Below are positions 1 through 10,541 of a stretch of 64,000 nucleotides of DNA, piece after piece; position 1 is the first letter of the stretch; every line of letters begins with the position of its first letter. The stretch comes from Verrucomicrobiota bacterium (GTDB lineage: Bacteria; Verrucomicrobiota; Verrucomicrobiia; Opitutales; Opitutaceae). Under the pieces are notes generated by a model that saw only the letters and a program-made list of their open reading frames with translations, had not been told where the DNA came from and searched no databases. The stretch spans positions 1 through 64,000 of the forward strand of contig JAEZGX010000011.1 in assembly GCA_023416735.1 (NCBI GenBank), written 5' to 3'. A program made the position numbers and the translations under genes.

Positions 1-35
1 GGTTTGCACCGGCCGCTGAGGGCGAGTCGGTCGCC

Positions 36-974
36 TCAAGCCTCGGCCCGGAGTTCCGCGAGCCACTCGAAGATGAACGTGTGTGCGCGGTCGGCGAGCT
101 TCGCGACCAACCAAAGGCCGTCGCGCCCGAAGCTGCCGGTGTCGCGCGGCTGTTTGTCTTCGCCGGTGGCCGCAAGCATCCGAAGTTTCTCGCGAAGTAG
201 CCGCGGTAGGTCGATCCGGCCTTCAACAACCTGTGCGATATCGTAGCCGTCGATGAGGAAGAAGTTTGGCTGCTTGCGCCGAGTTATCGCGTCGAGGCAA
301 GGCTCAGTATAGCCGTTCACGGCCACAAACACGCCGCGTGTGACATGCGAGCGGGCTGCGATTTTTTCTCTGAAAACCAAAAGTGGAGCTTCGCTCATGC
401 GCGCAGCCTCCCATTTCGCTTCCAACAGGTAGGTTTCGTTGTCCAACAGGAAGTCTCCATCGATTTCCTCGCCCGTTAGTCGAAACGCCGGTTTCGGCTG
501 AAGATCGAAAAGATCGAGCAAATCGTGAAAGAACGTCTGGAATGCGATGCCGGCCGCGTTCCGGTCGAGTTCCAGCGCGAGGGCGTAATAGCGAGATCGC
601 AACGCTTCGAGCTTGCGGCGGAATTCGATGGTATTCGGCGGCAGTTTTGTCGGGACGACGTCTTGCGCAGGCTTCCTCTTCTCCGCGAGCGAATCGAGGA
701 ACACAGGATCCCAAAGGTCCGGAAATTTGAACCCTACTCGTTTGAGGAGCTCGTTTAGCTGAAGGATTTCCGACTTTGTAACCGGGTTTGTCCGGCGACG
801 ATATGTCAGCCCTTCTCGGACGATCCCAAGTAGGAGCTTCTCGAAGCCGTGGCTGCGATGCTCCAATGTCTGGCTCAACAAGCTGACCAGAGCCTTCTCT
901 TTGCTGCTGCCAGGCCAGAAGTCGCCGAGCCGCCCTGTTTCGCCACAGTGGCGAAAGTAACGTGTCCCTTCCAT
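36..974 (-). CDS. PD-(D/E)XK restriction-endonuclease-like protein, 5' end frameshifted
   Basis: The intact frame encodes 312 residues. The second half has a restriction-endonuclease fold signature: the segment GEEIDGDF, then YLLEAKWE, supplies the acidic residue and E-x-K of a PD-(D/E)XK active site, followed by TRGVFVAVNGY, typical of Mrr-like nucleases. The expected role is DNA cleavage in the cytoplasm. The first residues of this frame (MEGTRYFRHCGE) do not look like a real N-terminus. The overlapping frame starting at 1021 reads MAGLLYDYLPGSGDRGWKG and then HVTFATVAKQ, which joins smoothly to GRLGDFWPG of this frame if one C is restored in the CCC run at 933-935. The gene is therefore probably 36-1021, broken by a one-base deletion or a sequencing error. 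No methyltransferase is adjacent. Specificity is unknown. Confidence 0.6.
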   Translation of the reverse strand: MEGTRYFRHCGETGRLGDFWPGSSKEKALVSLLSQTLEHRSHGFEKLLLGIVREGLTYRRRTNPVTKSEILQLNELLKRVGFKFPDLWDPVFLDSLAEKRKPAQDVVPTKLPPNTIEFRRKLEALRSRYYALALELDRNAAGIAFQTFFHDLLDLFDLQPKPAFRLTGEEIDGDFLLDNETYLLEAKWEAARMSEAPLLVFREKIAARSHVTRGVFVAVNGYTEPCLDAITRRKQPNFFLIDGYDIAQVVEGRIDLPRLLREKLRMLAATGEDKQPRDTGSFGRDGLWLVAKLADRAHTFIFEWLAELRAEA

Positions 975-1272
975 CCTCGGTCGCCGGATCCCGGAAGGTA
1001 GTCGTAGAGAAGTCCCGCCATGTCCGCGACGCCATCTGATCGAGCGAGAGAAAGCGGCACGGCGCGATGTTTTGCCCGCGTCGCTCCTGTCGCAAGCTTG
1101 CGGCTCCTGCGCCTCCCGCAGGCGCCGAGAGATGGAAAGCGTTTGCCCGCTCTGAAATCGCTAAAAGGTGGGGCCTCAATTGGGGCCAACGTTTCACAAA
1201 ACACCCGGAAGTTGCCCTGAGTTAACCAAACGAAATGCGACCGGTCGCAAACCACCTAACTCCCTCAACAAG

Positions 1273-1300
1273 AAACCCTCGGAAGTGTTTCCGAGGGTTT
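1273..1300 (-). terminator. hairpin terminator downstream of tRNA-Met
   Basis: A perfect 12-bp stem (AAACCCTCGGAA / TTCCGAGGGTTT) with a 4-nt loop lies just beyond the 3' end of the tRNA on the minus strand and is followed by a T-rich stretch (TTTCTTGTTG). The T tract is interrupted, so termination efficiency is uncertain. Confidence 0.6.
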
Positions 1301-1305
1301 CAAAT

Positions 1306-1382
<77 letters not shown>

Positions 1383-1579
1383 ACAAATGGGACGCGGAAC
1401 GTGCGACTCGCCGCTTCACCTGTCAACCCCGGTTTTCGAAATTATCCGAATTCACGCTTGCCACACCCATGCACGAACTCTGTTTTCGACCGCTCCGTCG
1501 CCCGGCACTTCCGCCGTCCAACGGAGACATCAACCAACCATAACTCCTCAGATCGCAAGGCGGCCCATTGGCCGACCTG

Positions 1580-1595
1580 TGTTTCTTGAGAAACA
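1580..1595 (+). promoter_or_regulatory. hairpin in the rpsB leader
   Basis: TGTTTC-TTGA-GAAACA forms a 6-bp hairpin ending 8 nt before the rpsB start codon. No purine-rich Shine-Dalgarno sequence is visible in the leader. The hairpin lies where ribosomes bind, so it could take part in autogenous control by S2, but this is only suggested by position. Confidence 0.25.
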
Positions 1596-1603
1596 TAGAT
1601 CAC

Positions 1604-2503
1604 ATGAACGTCACTCCTAAGGACCTGCTCGATGCCGGCGTGCATTTTGGGCACCAAACCAAGCGCTGGAATCCCCGCTCGAAGTCTTTCGTCTTCGATC
1701 ACCGTCAGGGAATCAGCATCATCGACCTCGGCAAAACTCACGCCGCTCTCGAGAAAGCCTGCGCCTTCGTCGAAGACGCCGTCGCCAATGGCGGCAATAT
1801 CCTTTTCGTCGGCACCAAGCGCCAGGCGAAGGACATCGTCCGCGAAGCCGCGACCTCCACCGGCATGCCTTACTGCGTCGACCGCTGGCTCGGCGGCACG
1901 TTGACCAACTACGAAACCGTCAAGCGCTCCATCGCGAAGTATAAGAAATACCAGCAGCAGGAGCAGAGCGGCGAACTCGCCAAGCTCGCCTCCAAGGAAG
2001 AGGCCGCGATCAAGCGCGAGATGGTCCGCATGCAGAAGAATTTCGCCGGCATCGTCGACATGCCCGGCCTCCCGAACGTAATGTTCGTCGTCGACGTCAA
2101 CCACGAGAAGATCGCCGTCGCCGAAGCCGCGCGCTCCAACATCCCGTGTGTTGGCATCGTGGATACGAACTCCGACCCTTCCACCCTCTCGCACCCGATC
2201 CCGGGCAACGATGACGCCGTGAAGTCCATTCGCATCATCGTCGAAACGATCGTCGGCGCCATCCAGAACGGCCTCGCTCAACGCGACTCGCGCCGCGCCG
2301 CTCGTGGTGCCGCCGACCTGAAGGCGGTCGGTGCCGCCTCCGCCGGTCTCACCGCCCCCGCGTCCGCCGAAGAGGTCGACCTGTCGCACGTCGAAGTCCC
2401 GCCGGAAGTCGCCCCGCTCGTCGAGGGCGAAGCCGAGACGGAAGCTCCCGTCGTTGCCAAGAAGCCGGTCCGCGCCAAGCGCACTCCGGTCAAAGCCGAA
2501 TAA
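1604..2503 (+). CDS. rpsB: 30S ribosomal protein S2
   Basis: S2 of the small ribosomal subunit, 299 residues. The N-terminus (MNVTPKDLLDAGVHFGHQTKRWNP) and the later NIPCVGIVDTNSDP and IPGNDDAVKSI segments are classical S2 signatures. The start at 1604 was chosen over a TTG at 1568 because S2 family homology begins at this Met. The C-terminal ~60 residues form an acidic then basic, Ala/Pro/Glu-rich tail (ending in KKPVRAKRTPVKAE), longer than in many S2 proteins. It is followed 21 nt later by tsf, the usual rpsB-tsf operon. Confidence 0.97.
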   Translation: MNVTPKDLLDAGVHFGHQTKRWNPRSKSFVFDHRQGISIIDLGKTHAALEKACAFVEDAVANGGNILFVGTKRQAKDIVREAATSTGMPYCVDRWLGGTLTNYETVKRSIAKYKKYQQQEQSGELAKLASKEEAAIKREMVRMQKNFAGIVDMPGLPNVMFVVDVNHEKIAVAEAARSNIPCVGIVDTNSDPSTLSHPIPGNDDAVKSIRIIVETIVGAIQNGLAQRDSRRAARGAADLKAVGAASAGLTAPASAEEVDLSHVEVPPEVAPLVEGEAETEAPVVAKKPVRAKRTPVKAE

Positions 2504-2524
2504 AGCCATCTTCGAAGATCTGAC

Positions 2525-3118
2525 ATGTCCGTCACCATCACCGCTCAAATGGTCAACGACCTCCGCGCCGCCACCGGCGCCGGGTTGCTCGACTGCAAGA
2601 AAGCCCTGACCGAAGCCAACGGCAACGTCGAGGAAGCCACCACGATCCTTCGCAAGAAGGGCGCCGCTTCCGCCGCCAAGAAAGCCGACCGCGCCACGAA
2701 GGAAGGTCTCATCGAAAGCTACATCCACGTCGGCGGCAAAGTCGGCGTGCTCCTCGAGGTGAACTGCGAGACCGACTTCGTTGCCCGCAACGAAGACTTC
2801 AAGCAGCTCTGCAAAGACATCTGCCTCCAGATCGCCGCCGCGAATCCGCTCTACGTGAATCGCAGCGACGTCCCCGAGGCCGACCTCGCCAAGGAGCGCG
2901 AAATCGCCGCCGCTCAGGTCCAGGGCAAGCCGCCCGCGGCCGTGCAGAAGATCGTCGAAGGCAAGCTCGACAAGTTCTACTCCACGATCGTGCTGCTCGA
3001 TCAGCCGTTCGTGAAGGAGCCCGAGAAGACCGTGAAAGACATCATCACGGAGAAAATCACGAAGATCGGCGAAAACATCCAGGTTCGCCGCTTCACCCGC
3101 TACCAGCTCGGCGCCTAA
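2525..3118 (+). CDS. tsf: translation elongation factor Ts
   Basis: Nucleotide exchange factor for EF-Tu, 197 residues. The N-terminal UBA-like domain (VNDLRAATGAGLLDCKKAL) is followed by the conserved EF-Tu-contacting motif CETDFVARNEDF near residues 80-90. The length matches the short form with a single core subdomain, as in Thermus and cyanobacteria, rather than the ~280-residue E. coli form. It is cotranscribed with rpsB and closed by a strong terminator. Confidence 0.97.
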   Translation: MSVTITAQMVNDLRAATGAGLLDCKKALTEANGNVEEATTILRKKGAASAAKKADRATKEGLIESYIHVGGKVGVLLEVNCETDFVARNEDFKQLCKDICLQIAAANPLYVNRSDVPEADLAKEREIAAAQVQGKPPAAVQKIVEGKLDKFYSTIVLLDQPFVKEPEKTVKDIITEKITKIGENIQVRRFTRYQLGA

Positions 3119-3140
3119 ACGCTGCGTTCGCTTTATTCCC

Positions 3141-3170
3141 AGCGCCCCGGTTTTCCGGGGCGCTTTTTTT
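3141..3170 (+). terminator. rho-independent terminator of rpsB-tsf
   Basis: A perfect 10-bp GC-rich stem (AGCGCCCCGG / CCGGGGCGCT) with a TTTT loop is followed directly by a run of T residues on the plus strand, 22 nt after the tsf stop codon. Confidence 0.93.
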
Positions 3171-3199
3171 GGGCCCGCAACTGCAGTTGGCAGCAATTC

Positions 3200-3652
3200 A
3201 TGTCGATTCACTCTCGTTCGGCGACCAATCTCCCAAACATGAACGTCTCCCGCCTTCAGATCGTCGCACGCGGCCTGACGCACCGCTGCCCGAACTGCGG
3301 CAGCCCCACGCTTTTCAAGCCCGGCAAGCTCTTCGAGCTAAACCGTTCGTGCCCGACCTGCGGTTTCCGTTTCGAACGCGATAACGACGAGGGATTCTAT
3401 CTCGGATCGCTCTCGCTCAACTACGGCGTGACGCTTGTCTGCTACCTTCTCCCCGTCGCCTTGCTCGCCTATTTCGACGTCATCAGCGTCACCACCGCGA
3501 CCGTGCTTGCAATCATAGGCGCCGTGCTCGTCCCCGCCCTCCTCTATCGCTCGTCCCGCAGTTGGTGGTTCATGAATTACTATTTGTTGTTTCCCCATCA
3601 CCTGCCCGCCAACGGCGGAACAGGTCAGGCAGGTCAGGACAACAACGTCTGA
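3200..3652 (+). CDS. DUF983 family membrane protein
   Basis: A 150-residue protein with two CPxCG knuckles (CPNCGSPTLF and CPTCGFRF, about 18 residues apart) that could bind one zinc ion, followed by two hydrophobic membrane segments (GVTLVCYLLPVALLAYF and a second ending VPALLYR) and an aromatic-rich tail. This is the DUF983 layout; the function of the family is not established. Two in-frame Met codons are possible starts (3200 and 3239); the later one begins right before the conserved region. It is convergent with the downstream ligase gene. Confidence 0.85.
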   Translation: MSIHSRSATNLPNMNVSRLQIVARGLTHRCPNCGSPTLFKPGKLFELNRSCPTCGFRFERDNDEGFYLGSLSLNYGVTLVCYLLPVALLAYFDVISVTTATVLAIIGAVLVPALLYRSSRSWWFMNYYLLFPHHLPANGGTGQAGQDNNV

Positions 3653-3688
3653 CCCGCTCACGGCGACGTCCGTTTCGTCGCATCAAGT

Positions 3689-5515
3689 TCACCGGGAGAG
3701 TTCGTGCAACTCCCGCAGCTCTCGCTGAACGTCCTGCCGGCGCAAATACACCGCCAATTCCTTCGCTCCGGCCGCGCCCAACCCGTCGACGTTCCGCAAC
3801 TGCTCTTCCGTTGCCGTGGCGATCGCCGCGAGCGAACCGAAATACTCCGCCACGTCTTTCGCCATCACTGCGCCCACGCCGGGCAAGCCCAGCCCATGCA
3901 CGACGCGCGAAAGCTCCACGCCGCGGCTCTCCGCAATCGCCGCGACCAATCTTTCCGCCGATGCTTCACGCAACCGCGTCGACGCCACGATCTCCTCCGG
4001 TCGCAATGCGTAAAGATCCGCGATACTCCTGAGCACTCCCGCGTCCACCAGCGCGTCGATGGTCGCCGGTCCCAGGCCGCGGATTCCCACTGCGCGCGCG
4101 GATGCGAAATGTCGCAGCCGGCGTTTCAGCTGTGCCGGACACGCGAGATTCGGACAACGCCGCGCCGCCGCTCCTTTCAGCTCCTCGATGTCGGCCTCGC
4201 AAACCGGACAATGTTGCGGGAACACAAACGGCGTCACCTCAGCGGCGCGTCGCGCCAGATCCAACCCCACGATTCTCGGCACCACTTCACCCGCTCGTTC
4301 CAGAAACACGTAATCTCCCACCCGCAAATCCCGCCGCACGATTTCGTCTGCGTTGTGCAACGTCGCTCGCGCAATCGTGCTGCCGCCCACCTGCACCGGT
4401 TCGAGTTCGGCCACAGGCGTCAACACCCCGCTGCGCCCCACCTGAATCCGAATCGCGCGCAACCGCGTCACGACCCGCTCCGGCGCATACTTGAACGCCA
4501 CCGCCCACCGTGGAGCGTCGCGTCCTTCGCCCAGCGCGCGTTGCACCGCTGGCGAGTCGATTTTCAACACGACTCCATCGTTTGGATACGCCCAGCTCGC
4601 CCGCGCCTGCCCCCACTCGCGCACGACACGTGCCGCCGCATCGAATGAATCAACCATCGACGTGAGCGGCACCACCGGCAGACCCCACGCCTGCAAACGT
4701 TGCCGGAGCTCGTCGTGCGAGACCACATCACCTTCTCCTTTCCATCCTCCGACACCGAAGAAAACGATTTCCAATCGCCGGCTTTCCACCGGCTCGGCCG
4801 CGGTCAGCTTCAACGTGCCCGCAGCAAGATTTCTCGGACTCGCAAACTCGGGTTCGCCGTCTTCGACGCGCGAACGATTGATGCGATCGAACTCCGCCCA
4901 CGTCATGAACACTTCACCGCGCACTTCGACGATTTCCGGTATCGTCGCGTCCACGGCATCGAGCGTTTCCGGCAAGGAACAAAACCGCCGCACGTTCTCC
5001 GTCACGTCGTCACCTTCATCGCCATTGCCCCTCGTCACGACGCGCTGGAGCGTCCCTTTCACATAAGTCGCGGCGACGGCCAAACCGTCGTATTTGGGTT
5101 CGATCACCACCGCCACGGGCCGATCCGAAACCACACGCTTCACCCGCTCAAACCACCCCTCCAGCTCCGGTTCAGAATACACTTTCTCCAACCCGAGCAT
5201 CCTCTGCAGGTGCGAATGCTTTCTCAAACCCTCGCGCCGGTCGTCACCCAACTCCGTTCTTTCCGCTCGGGCCGCGATTTCAGGAAATCGCTCCCGCAGC
5301 TCAGCGAGTTCGCGTTTCAGCGCATCGTATTCCGCATCGCTGATCTCGGGCCGCGCCTCGCGAAAATAAAGTTCATCGTGCCGCGCGATCTCCGCCGCGA
5401 GAAACTGTATCCGCGCCAGGTCTTCCTCTGCTCCTTCCGCCGCAGACAACACCGACAGCGCGAGCGAACAACCCAGCAGCAGCCCACCGATTGACCGACG
5501 TCTAAGCGAGACCAT
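3689..5515 (-). CDS. NAD-dependent DNA ligase, BRCT-less, with signal-like N-terminus
   Basis: Seals nicked DNA using NAD+. The protein has 608 residues. Residues ~30-80 form the NMN-binding Ia domain (HDELYF..EISDAEYDAL). The adenylation motif EPKYDGLA places the nucleophilic lysine at K141. Later come the OB fold, a four-cysteine zinc finger (CPVC...RCPNLACPAQ) and helix-hairpin-helix repeats. The chain ends soon after the last HhH (VDGLGAAGAKELAVYL), so the BRCT domain of standard LigA is missing. Residues 1-29 are positively charged then strongly hydrophobic (GGLLLGCSLALSVLSAAEG), resembling a signal peptide and recalling enterobacterial LigB. The start at 5515 is the nearest Met before the Ia domain. 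A conventional ligA probably exists elsewhere in the genome. Confidence 0.88.
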   Translation of the reverse strand: MVSLRRRSIGGLLLGCSLALSVLSAAEGAEEDLARIQFLAAEIARHDELYFREARPEISDAEYDALKRELAELRERFPEIAARAERTELGDDRREGLRKHSHLQRMLGLEKVYSEPELEGWFERVKRVVSDRPVAVVIEPKYDGLAVAATYVKGTLQRVVTRGNGDEGDDVTENVRRFCSLPETLDAVDATIPEIVEVRGEVFMTWAEFDRINRSRVEDGEPEFASPRNLAAGTLKLTAAEPVESRRLEIVFFGVGGWKGEGDVVSHDELRQRLQAWGLPVVPLTSMVDSFDAAARVVREWGQARASWAYPNDGVVLKIDSPAVQRALGEGRDAPRWAVAFKYAPERVVTRLRAIRIQVGRSGVLTPVAELEPVQVGGSTIARATLHNADEIVRRDLRVGDYVFLERAGEVVPRIVGLDLARRAAEVTPFVFPQHCPVCEADIEELKGAAARRCPNLACPAQLKRRLRHFASARAVGIRGLGPATIDALVDAGVLRSIADLYALRPEEIVASTRLREASAERLVAAIAESRGVELSRVVHGLGLPGVGAVMAKDVAEYFGSLAAIATATEEQLRNVDGLGAAGAKELAVYLRRQDVQRELRELHELSR

Positions 5516-5586
5516 GGCCGCGAAACTGCAACATCCCCGGCCAGCGAAAAAGTTTTGCGTTAAATACAGCGCGTCATACGCCGCGC

Positions 5587-6366
5587 TCAGAGCGTCAGTC
5601 TCAAACCGTCGTAGGCGAGGCGAAACCCCGCAGGCATCTCCGCTTCCGTCGTGGCGTGATCGTTGAGGTGCGTGAGGTGGGTCAAAAACGTCAGCCGCGC
5701 TCCCACTTCCCGCGCACTTTCCAGCGCTTCGGGAATGCTCATGTGCGAGGGATGCGGGTCCGGACGAAGCCCATCGAGCACCACCACATCGGCGCCGCGC
5801 GCCAGTTCGACCGCTTCGCGCGTGAGGCGTTTGCAATCGGTGTAGTAAACAAAACGCCTCCTGCTGCTGTGCTCGGTAAACGCGAGCCCGAGCGTATTGA
5901 GTCCGCCATGCGGCAATAGCGTCGACTCGATCGTGCCCTGCGGCAGCTCGAGCCGGCCCGGCATGCTGAGTAATTTGAACGCCGCATACCCGCGCGACAC
6001 GGGCCGTTCCGCCACCGCATAAGGAAAAATCGAGAGCACGCGCGCGAAGCCTTCTTCCGTCGTATAAACCGGCAGCGCCGTCTCGCCGTGCAGATCACAG
6101 AAGCGGCGCAAGTCATCCATTCCCGTGATGTGATCCGCATGCCCATGCGTGAGGATGAAAAAATCCACCCAACGAATATCGTTCGCCAGGCATTGCAGGC
6201 GAAACTCCGGCGCCGCGTCGACCTGCACGTGCAACCCATCCATCACGACGTGAATCGAAGCTCGCGTTCGCTTGTTGCGCGGATCCGTCGAGGTGCACAC
6301 GGCGCAATCGCACGCGATCATCGGCACACCTTGCGACGTTCCCGTTCCGAGAAACACGACTTCCAT
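5587..6366 (-). CDS. PhnP/RNase Z-like MBL-fold metallohydrolase
   Basis: A 259-residue metallo-beta-lactamase-fold hydrolase. The N-terminus MEVVFLGTGTSQGVPMIAC and the cysteine pair CDCAVC are typical of the PhnP-like branch. The metal ligands lie in THGHADHITG (HxHxDH), with later histidines in LPHGG and THLTH and the aspartate in YYTDCKR. PhnP is a cyclic ribose phosphodiesterase, but this branch also holds proteins of unknown substrate, so only a phosphodiesterase-type activity is proposed. The Met at 6366 starts the conserved first strand; upstream in-frame sequence is low-complexity and rejected. Confidence 0.85.
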   Translation of the reverse strand: MEVVFLGTGTSQGVPMIACDCAVCTSTDPRNKRTRASIHVVMDGLHVQVDAAPEFRLQCLANDIRWVDFFILTHGHADHITGMDDLRRFCDLHGETALPVYTTEEGFARVLSIFPYAVAERPVSRGYAAFKLLSMPGRLELPQGTIESTLLPHGGLNTLGLAFTEHSSRRRFVYYTDCKRLTREAVELARGADVVVLDGLRPDPHPSHMSIPEALESAREVGARLTFLTHLTHLNDHATTEAEMPAGFRLAYDGLRLTL

Positions 6367-6440
6367 ACGCCGCACGCAAACACGCCCGCTACGCGACGCA
6401 AAGCGAAAGGTGGCGCCCGACATCCTCGTCGGGCTCCAAA

Positions 6441-6471
6441 GAAAAAAGGCGCGCCCCGAAGAGCGCGCCTT
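6441..6471 (-). terminator. rho-independent terminator of groEL
   Basis: On the minus strand AAGGCGCGC, an 8-nt loop and GCGCGCCTT form a perfect 9-bp stem followed by TTTTT. It lies about 55 nt after the groEL stop codon. Confidence 0.9.
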
Positions 6472-6526
6472 GAAGTTGAGTGGTTTGCTTGGTGTTCGAA
6501 TTCGAACGAATGAGCGACGACTACGC

Positions 6527-8158
<1,632 letters not shown>

Positions 8159-8206
8159 GTTAGTTTTTTGAGATTGGAGGTTTCAGATTTTAGGTGACGC
8201 GAAGTC

Positions 8207-8503
8207 TCAGCCGATGACGCCGAGGATGTCGTCCTCGCGGACGAGCGTGTATTTCTTTTCCTGCAGCTTCACTTCGGTGCCGCCATATTTGCTGATGAGC
8301 ACGCGGTCGCCCACCTTCACCTCGAACGGTGTGACTTTGCCGTCATCACCTTTCTTGCCGGTGCCGAGGGCGATTACCTTCGCCTCCTGGGGTTTTTCTT
8401 TCGCGCTGTCCGGGATGATGATTCCGCCACGGACCTGCTCTTTTTCTTCGATGTGCTCGACGAGCACGCGATCGCCGATGGGCTTGATGTTCACGTTAGC
8501 CAT
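8207..8503 (-). CDS. groES: co-chaperonin GroES
   Basis: The 98-residue lid of the GroEL chamber. It begins IKPIGDRVLVEHIEEKEQ and carries the mobile-loop glycines (RGGIIIPDSAKEKP) that dock onto the GroEL apical domain, ending EDDILGVIG. It lies 91 nt after dnaK on the same strand and just before groEL. No CIRCE element is visible in the short dnaK-groES gap. Confidence 0.98.
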   Translation of the reverse strand: MANVNIKPIGDRVLVEHIEEKEQVRGGIIIPDSAKEKPQEAKVIALGTGKKGDDGKVTPFEVKVGDRVLISKYGGTEVKLQEKKYTLVREDDILGVIG

Positions 8504-8594
8504 ATTGGTTGGTTTTACTTATCTGGAGGTGGTTGTTTTGGTGTAGCAAAGCGCGCCGGCCGCGAATCACGCAGCAGGCGCGCAAAGGGAAAAC

Positions 8595-10541
8595 TTACTT
8601 CTTCTTGTCGTCGTCGACGACTTCGAAGTCGGCGTCCACAACGTCCGCTTTCTTTTCGGTCTTCTTCGAGGCTCCGGCTCCGCCAGCGGCCGCTTCCGGA
8701 CCCGCGTCCGTCGCACCCGCGCCGGCCGCCTGAGCAGCCTGCTGCGCTTCGGCGTAAAGTTCGGCGCCGAGGGCCGTGAGCTTTTCCTGAGCCGACTTCA
8801 TCCGCGCCGCGTCGTCGGATTCGAGATCCTTCTTCGCCTCAGCGATTGCGGACTCGATCTTCGACTTCTTCTCAGCGGGGAGCTTGTCGCCCGCTTCCTT
8901 CAGCGTCTTCTCGATCTGATAGATCGTGGAATCGAGTTGGTTCTTCGCCTCAACCGCTTCCTTGCGCTTGCGGTCTTCTTCGGCGTGGAGCTCGGCTTCC
9001 TTGGTCATCTTCTCGACTTCTTCCTTCGAGAGACCGGATGAACCTTGGATCGTGATCTTCTGGTCCTTGCCGGTGCCCAGGTCCTTCGCCGACACGTGGA
9101 GAATACCGTTCGCATCGATGTCGAACGTCACCTCGATCTGCGGCGTGCCGCGCGGCGCAGGCGGGATGCCATCGAGCTTGAAGGTGCCGAGCACCTTGTT
9201 GTCGCGCGACATCGGGCGCTCGCCTTGGAGCACCACGATTTCGACGCCGGGTTGATTATCGGCGTAAGTCGAAAACACCTGCGTCTTCTTCGACGGAATC
9301 GTCGTGTTGCGCGGAATCATCGGCGTCGCCACCTGGCCGGCCGTTTCGATGCCGAGCGTCAACGGCGTCACGTCGAGCAGAAGCACGTCACGCACTTCGC
9401 CCTTCAACACGCCGCCTTGAATCGCCGCGCCCACCGCAACGACTTCGTCCGGATTGACGCCTTGATGCGGCTGCTTGCCCGCGAGCTCCTTCGCCACGTC
9501 GATCACTTTCGGCATGCGCGTCATGCCGCCGACCAGCACGAGCTCGTCGATTTGCGACGACGTGAGATCGGAGTCCTTGAGACAGTTCTTGAAGGGCGGC
9601 TTGCAGCGCTCGAAGAGCGAATCGCAGATCTGCTCCAACCGCGCGCGAGTGAGCTGCACATTGAGGTGCTTCGGACCCGAAGCATCCGCCGTGATAAACG
9701 GCAGGTTGATATCAACCGACTGCGTCGAAGAGAGCGCGATTTTCGCCTTTTCCGCTTCTTCCTTCAGACGCTGCAACGCCATTGGATCCTTCCGCAGGTC
9801 GATGCCGTTTTCCTTCTTAAATTCGTCAACCAGCCACGAGATCACCGCCTCGTCCCAGTTGTCGCCGCCGAGGTGCGTGTCGCCATTCGTGGCCTTCACT
9901 TCGAAGACGCCGTCGCCGATCTCCAGCACCGACACGTCAAACGTGCCGCCGCCCAAATCGAACACCGCGATCTTCTCATCCTTCTTTTTATCCAGCCCGT
10001 AAGCCAGCGACGCCGCCGTCGGCTCGTTGATGATGCGCAACACTTCCAGACCGGCGATCTTGCCTGCGTCCTTCGTCGCCTGACGTTGCGAGTCGTTAAA
10101 ATAAGCCGGCACCGTGATCACGGCCTGAGTGATCTTTTCGCCAAGATACGCTTCCGCGTCCGCCTTCAACTTGCCGAGCACGAACGCCGAAATCTGCTGC
10201 GGCGCGAACTGCTCCGCTTTGTCGCCCACCTGCACTTCGATGTAAGCGTCGCCGTTCTTTCCTTCGACCACCTTGAAGGGCATGTTCTTCGCCTCTTCGC
10301 GGACTTCGGTGAATTTGCGCCCAATCAGACGCTTCGAGGAAAATACCGTGTTGCGGGGATTCGTGACCGCCTGGCGTTTCGCCGCCTGGCCCACCAACCG
10401 CTCGCCCGATTTCGTGAAAGCCACGACCGACGGGGTGGTGCGGGCGCCCTCCGCATTGGGGATCACCACCGGCTCGCCGCCCTCCATCACCGCCATGCAC
10501 GAGTTCGTGGTGCCAAGATCGATACCTAAAATTCGGCTCAT
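8595..10541 (-). CDS. dnaK: molecular chaperone DnaK (Hsp70)
   Basis: ATP-dependent Hsp70 of 648 residues. The nucleotide-binding domain carries GIDLGTTNSCMAV at the start, the phosphate-2 motif IAVFDLGGGTFDVSVLE and the adenosine motif VLVGGMTRMP. The substrate-binding domain follows the linker (DVLLLDVTPLTLGIET), and the helical lid ends in a low-complexity Ala/Gly stretch and the acidic tail VDADFEVVDDDKKK. No dnaJ or grpE is adjacent. The start follows AGAAGGAT. A possible -10 hexamer GATAAT lies near 10598-10603 on the minus strand; I find neither CIRCE nor a clear sigma-32 promoter. Confidence 0.98.
   Translation of the reverse strand: MSRILGIDLGTTNSCMAVMEGGEPVVIPNAEGARTTPSVVAFTKSGERLVGQAAKRQAVTNPRNTVFSSKRLIGRKFTEVREEAKNMPFKVVEGKNGDAYIEVQVGDKAEQFAPQQISAFVLGKLKADAEAYLGEKITQAVITVPAYFNDSQRQATKDAGKIAGLEVLRIINEPTAASLAYGLDKKKDEKIAVFDLGGGTFDVSVLEIGDGVFEVKATNGDTHLGGDNWDEAVISWLVDEFKKENGIDLRKDPMALQRLKEEAEKAKIALSSTQSVDINLPFITADASGPKHLNVQLTRARLEQICDSLFERCKPPFKNCLKDSDLTSSQIDELVLVGGMTRMPKVIDVAKELAGKQPHQGVNPDEVVAVGAAIQGGVLKGEVRDVLLLDVTPLTLGIETAGQVATPMIPRNTTIPSKKTQVFSTYADNQPGVEIVVLQGERPMSRDNKVLGTFKLDGIPPAPRGTPQIEVTFDIDANGILHVSAKDLGTGKDQKITIQGSSGLSKEEVEKMTKEAELHAEEDRKRKEAVEAKNQLDSTIYQIEKTLKEAGDKLPAEKKSKIESAIAEAKKDLESDDAARMKSAQEKLTALGAELYAEAQQAAQAAGAGATDAGPEAAAGGAGASKKTEKKADVVDADFEVVDDDKKK

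Noticed and set aside
304..1197. 297-codon minus-strand frame overlapping the nuclease gene
   Set aside because: The neighbouring frames carry the coherent nuclease domain; this frame is Arg/Ser-rich without features.
1442..3283. Long minus-strand reading frame opposite rpsB-tsf (613 codons)
   Set aside because: It is a mirror of highly conserved rpsB and tsf; its Asp/Gly/Val-rich composition is typical of a high-GC antisense shadow.
9045..10529. 494-codon plus-strand frame opposite dnaK
   Set aside because: Arg/His-rich antisense shadow of dnaK.
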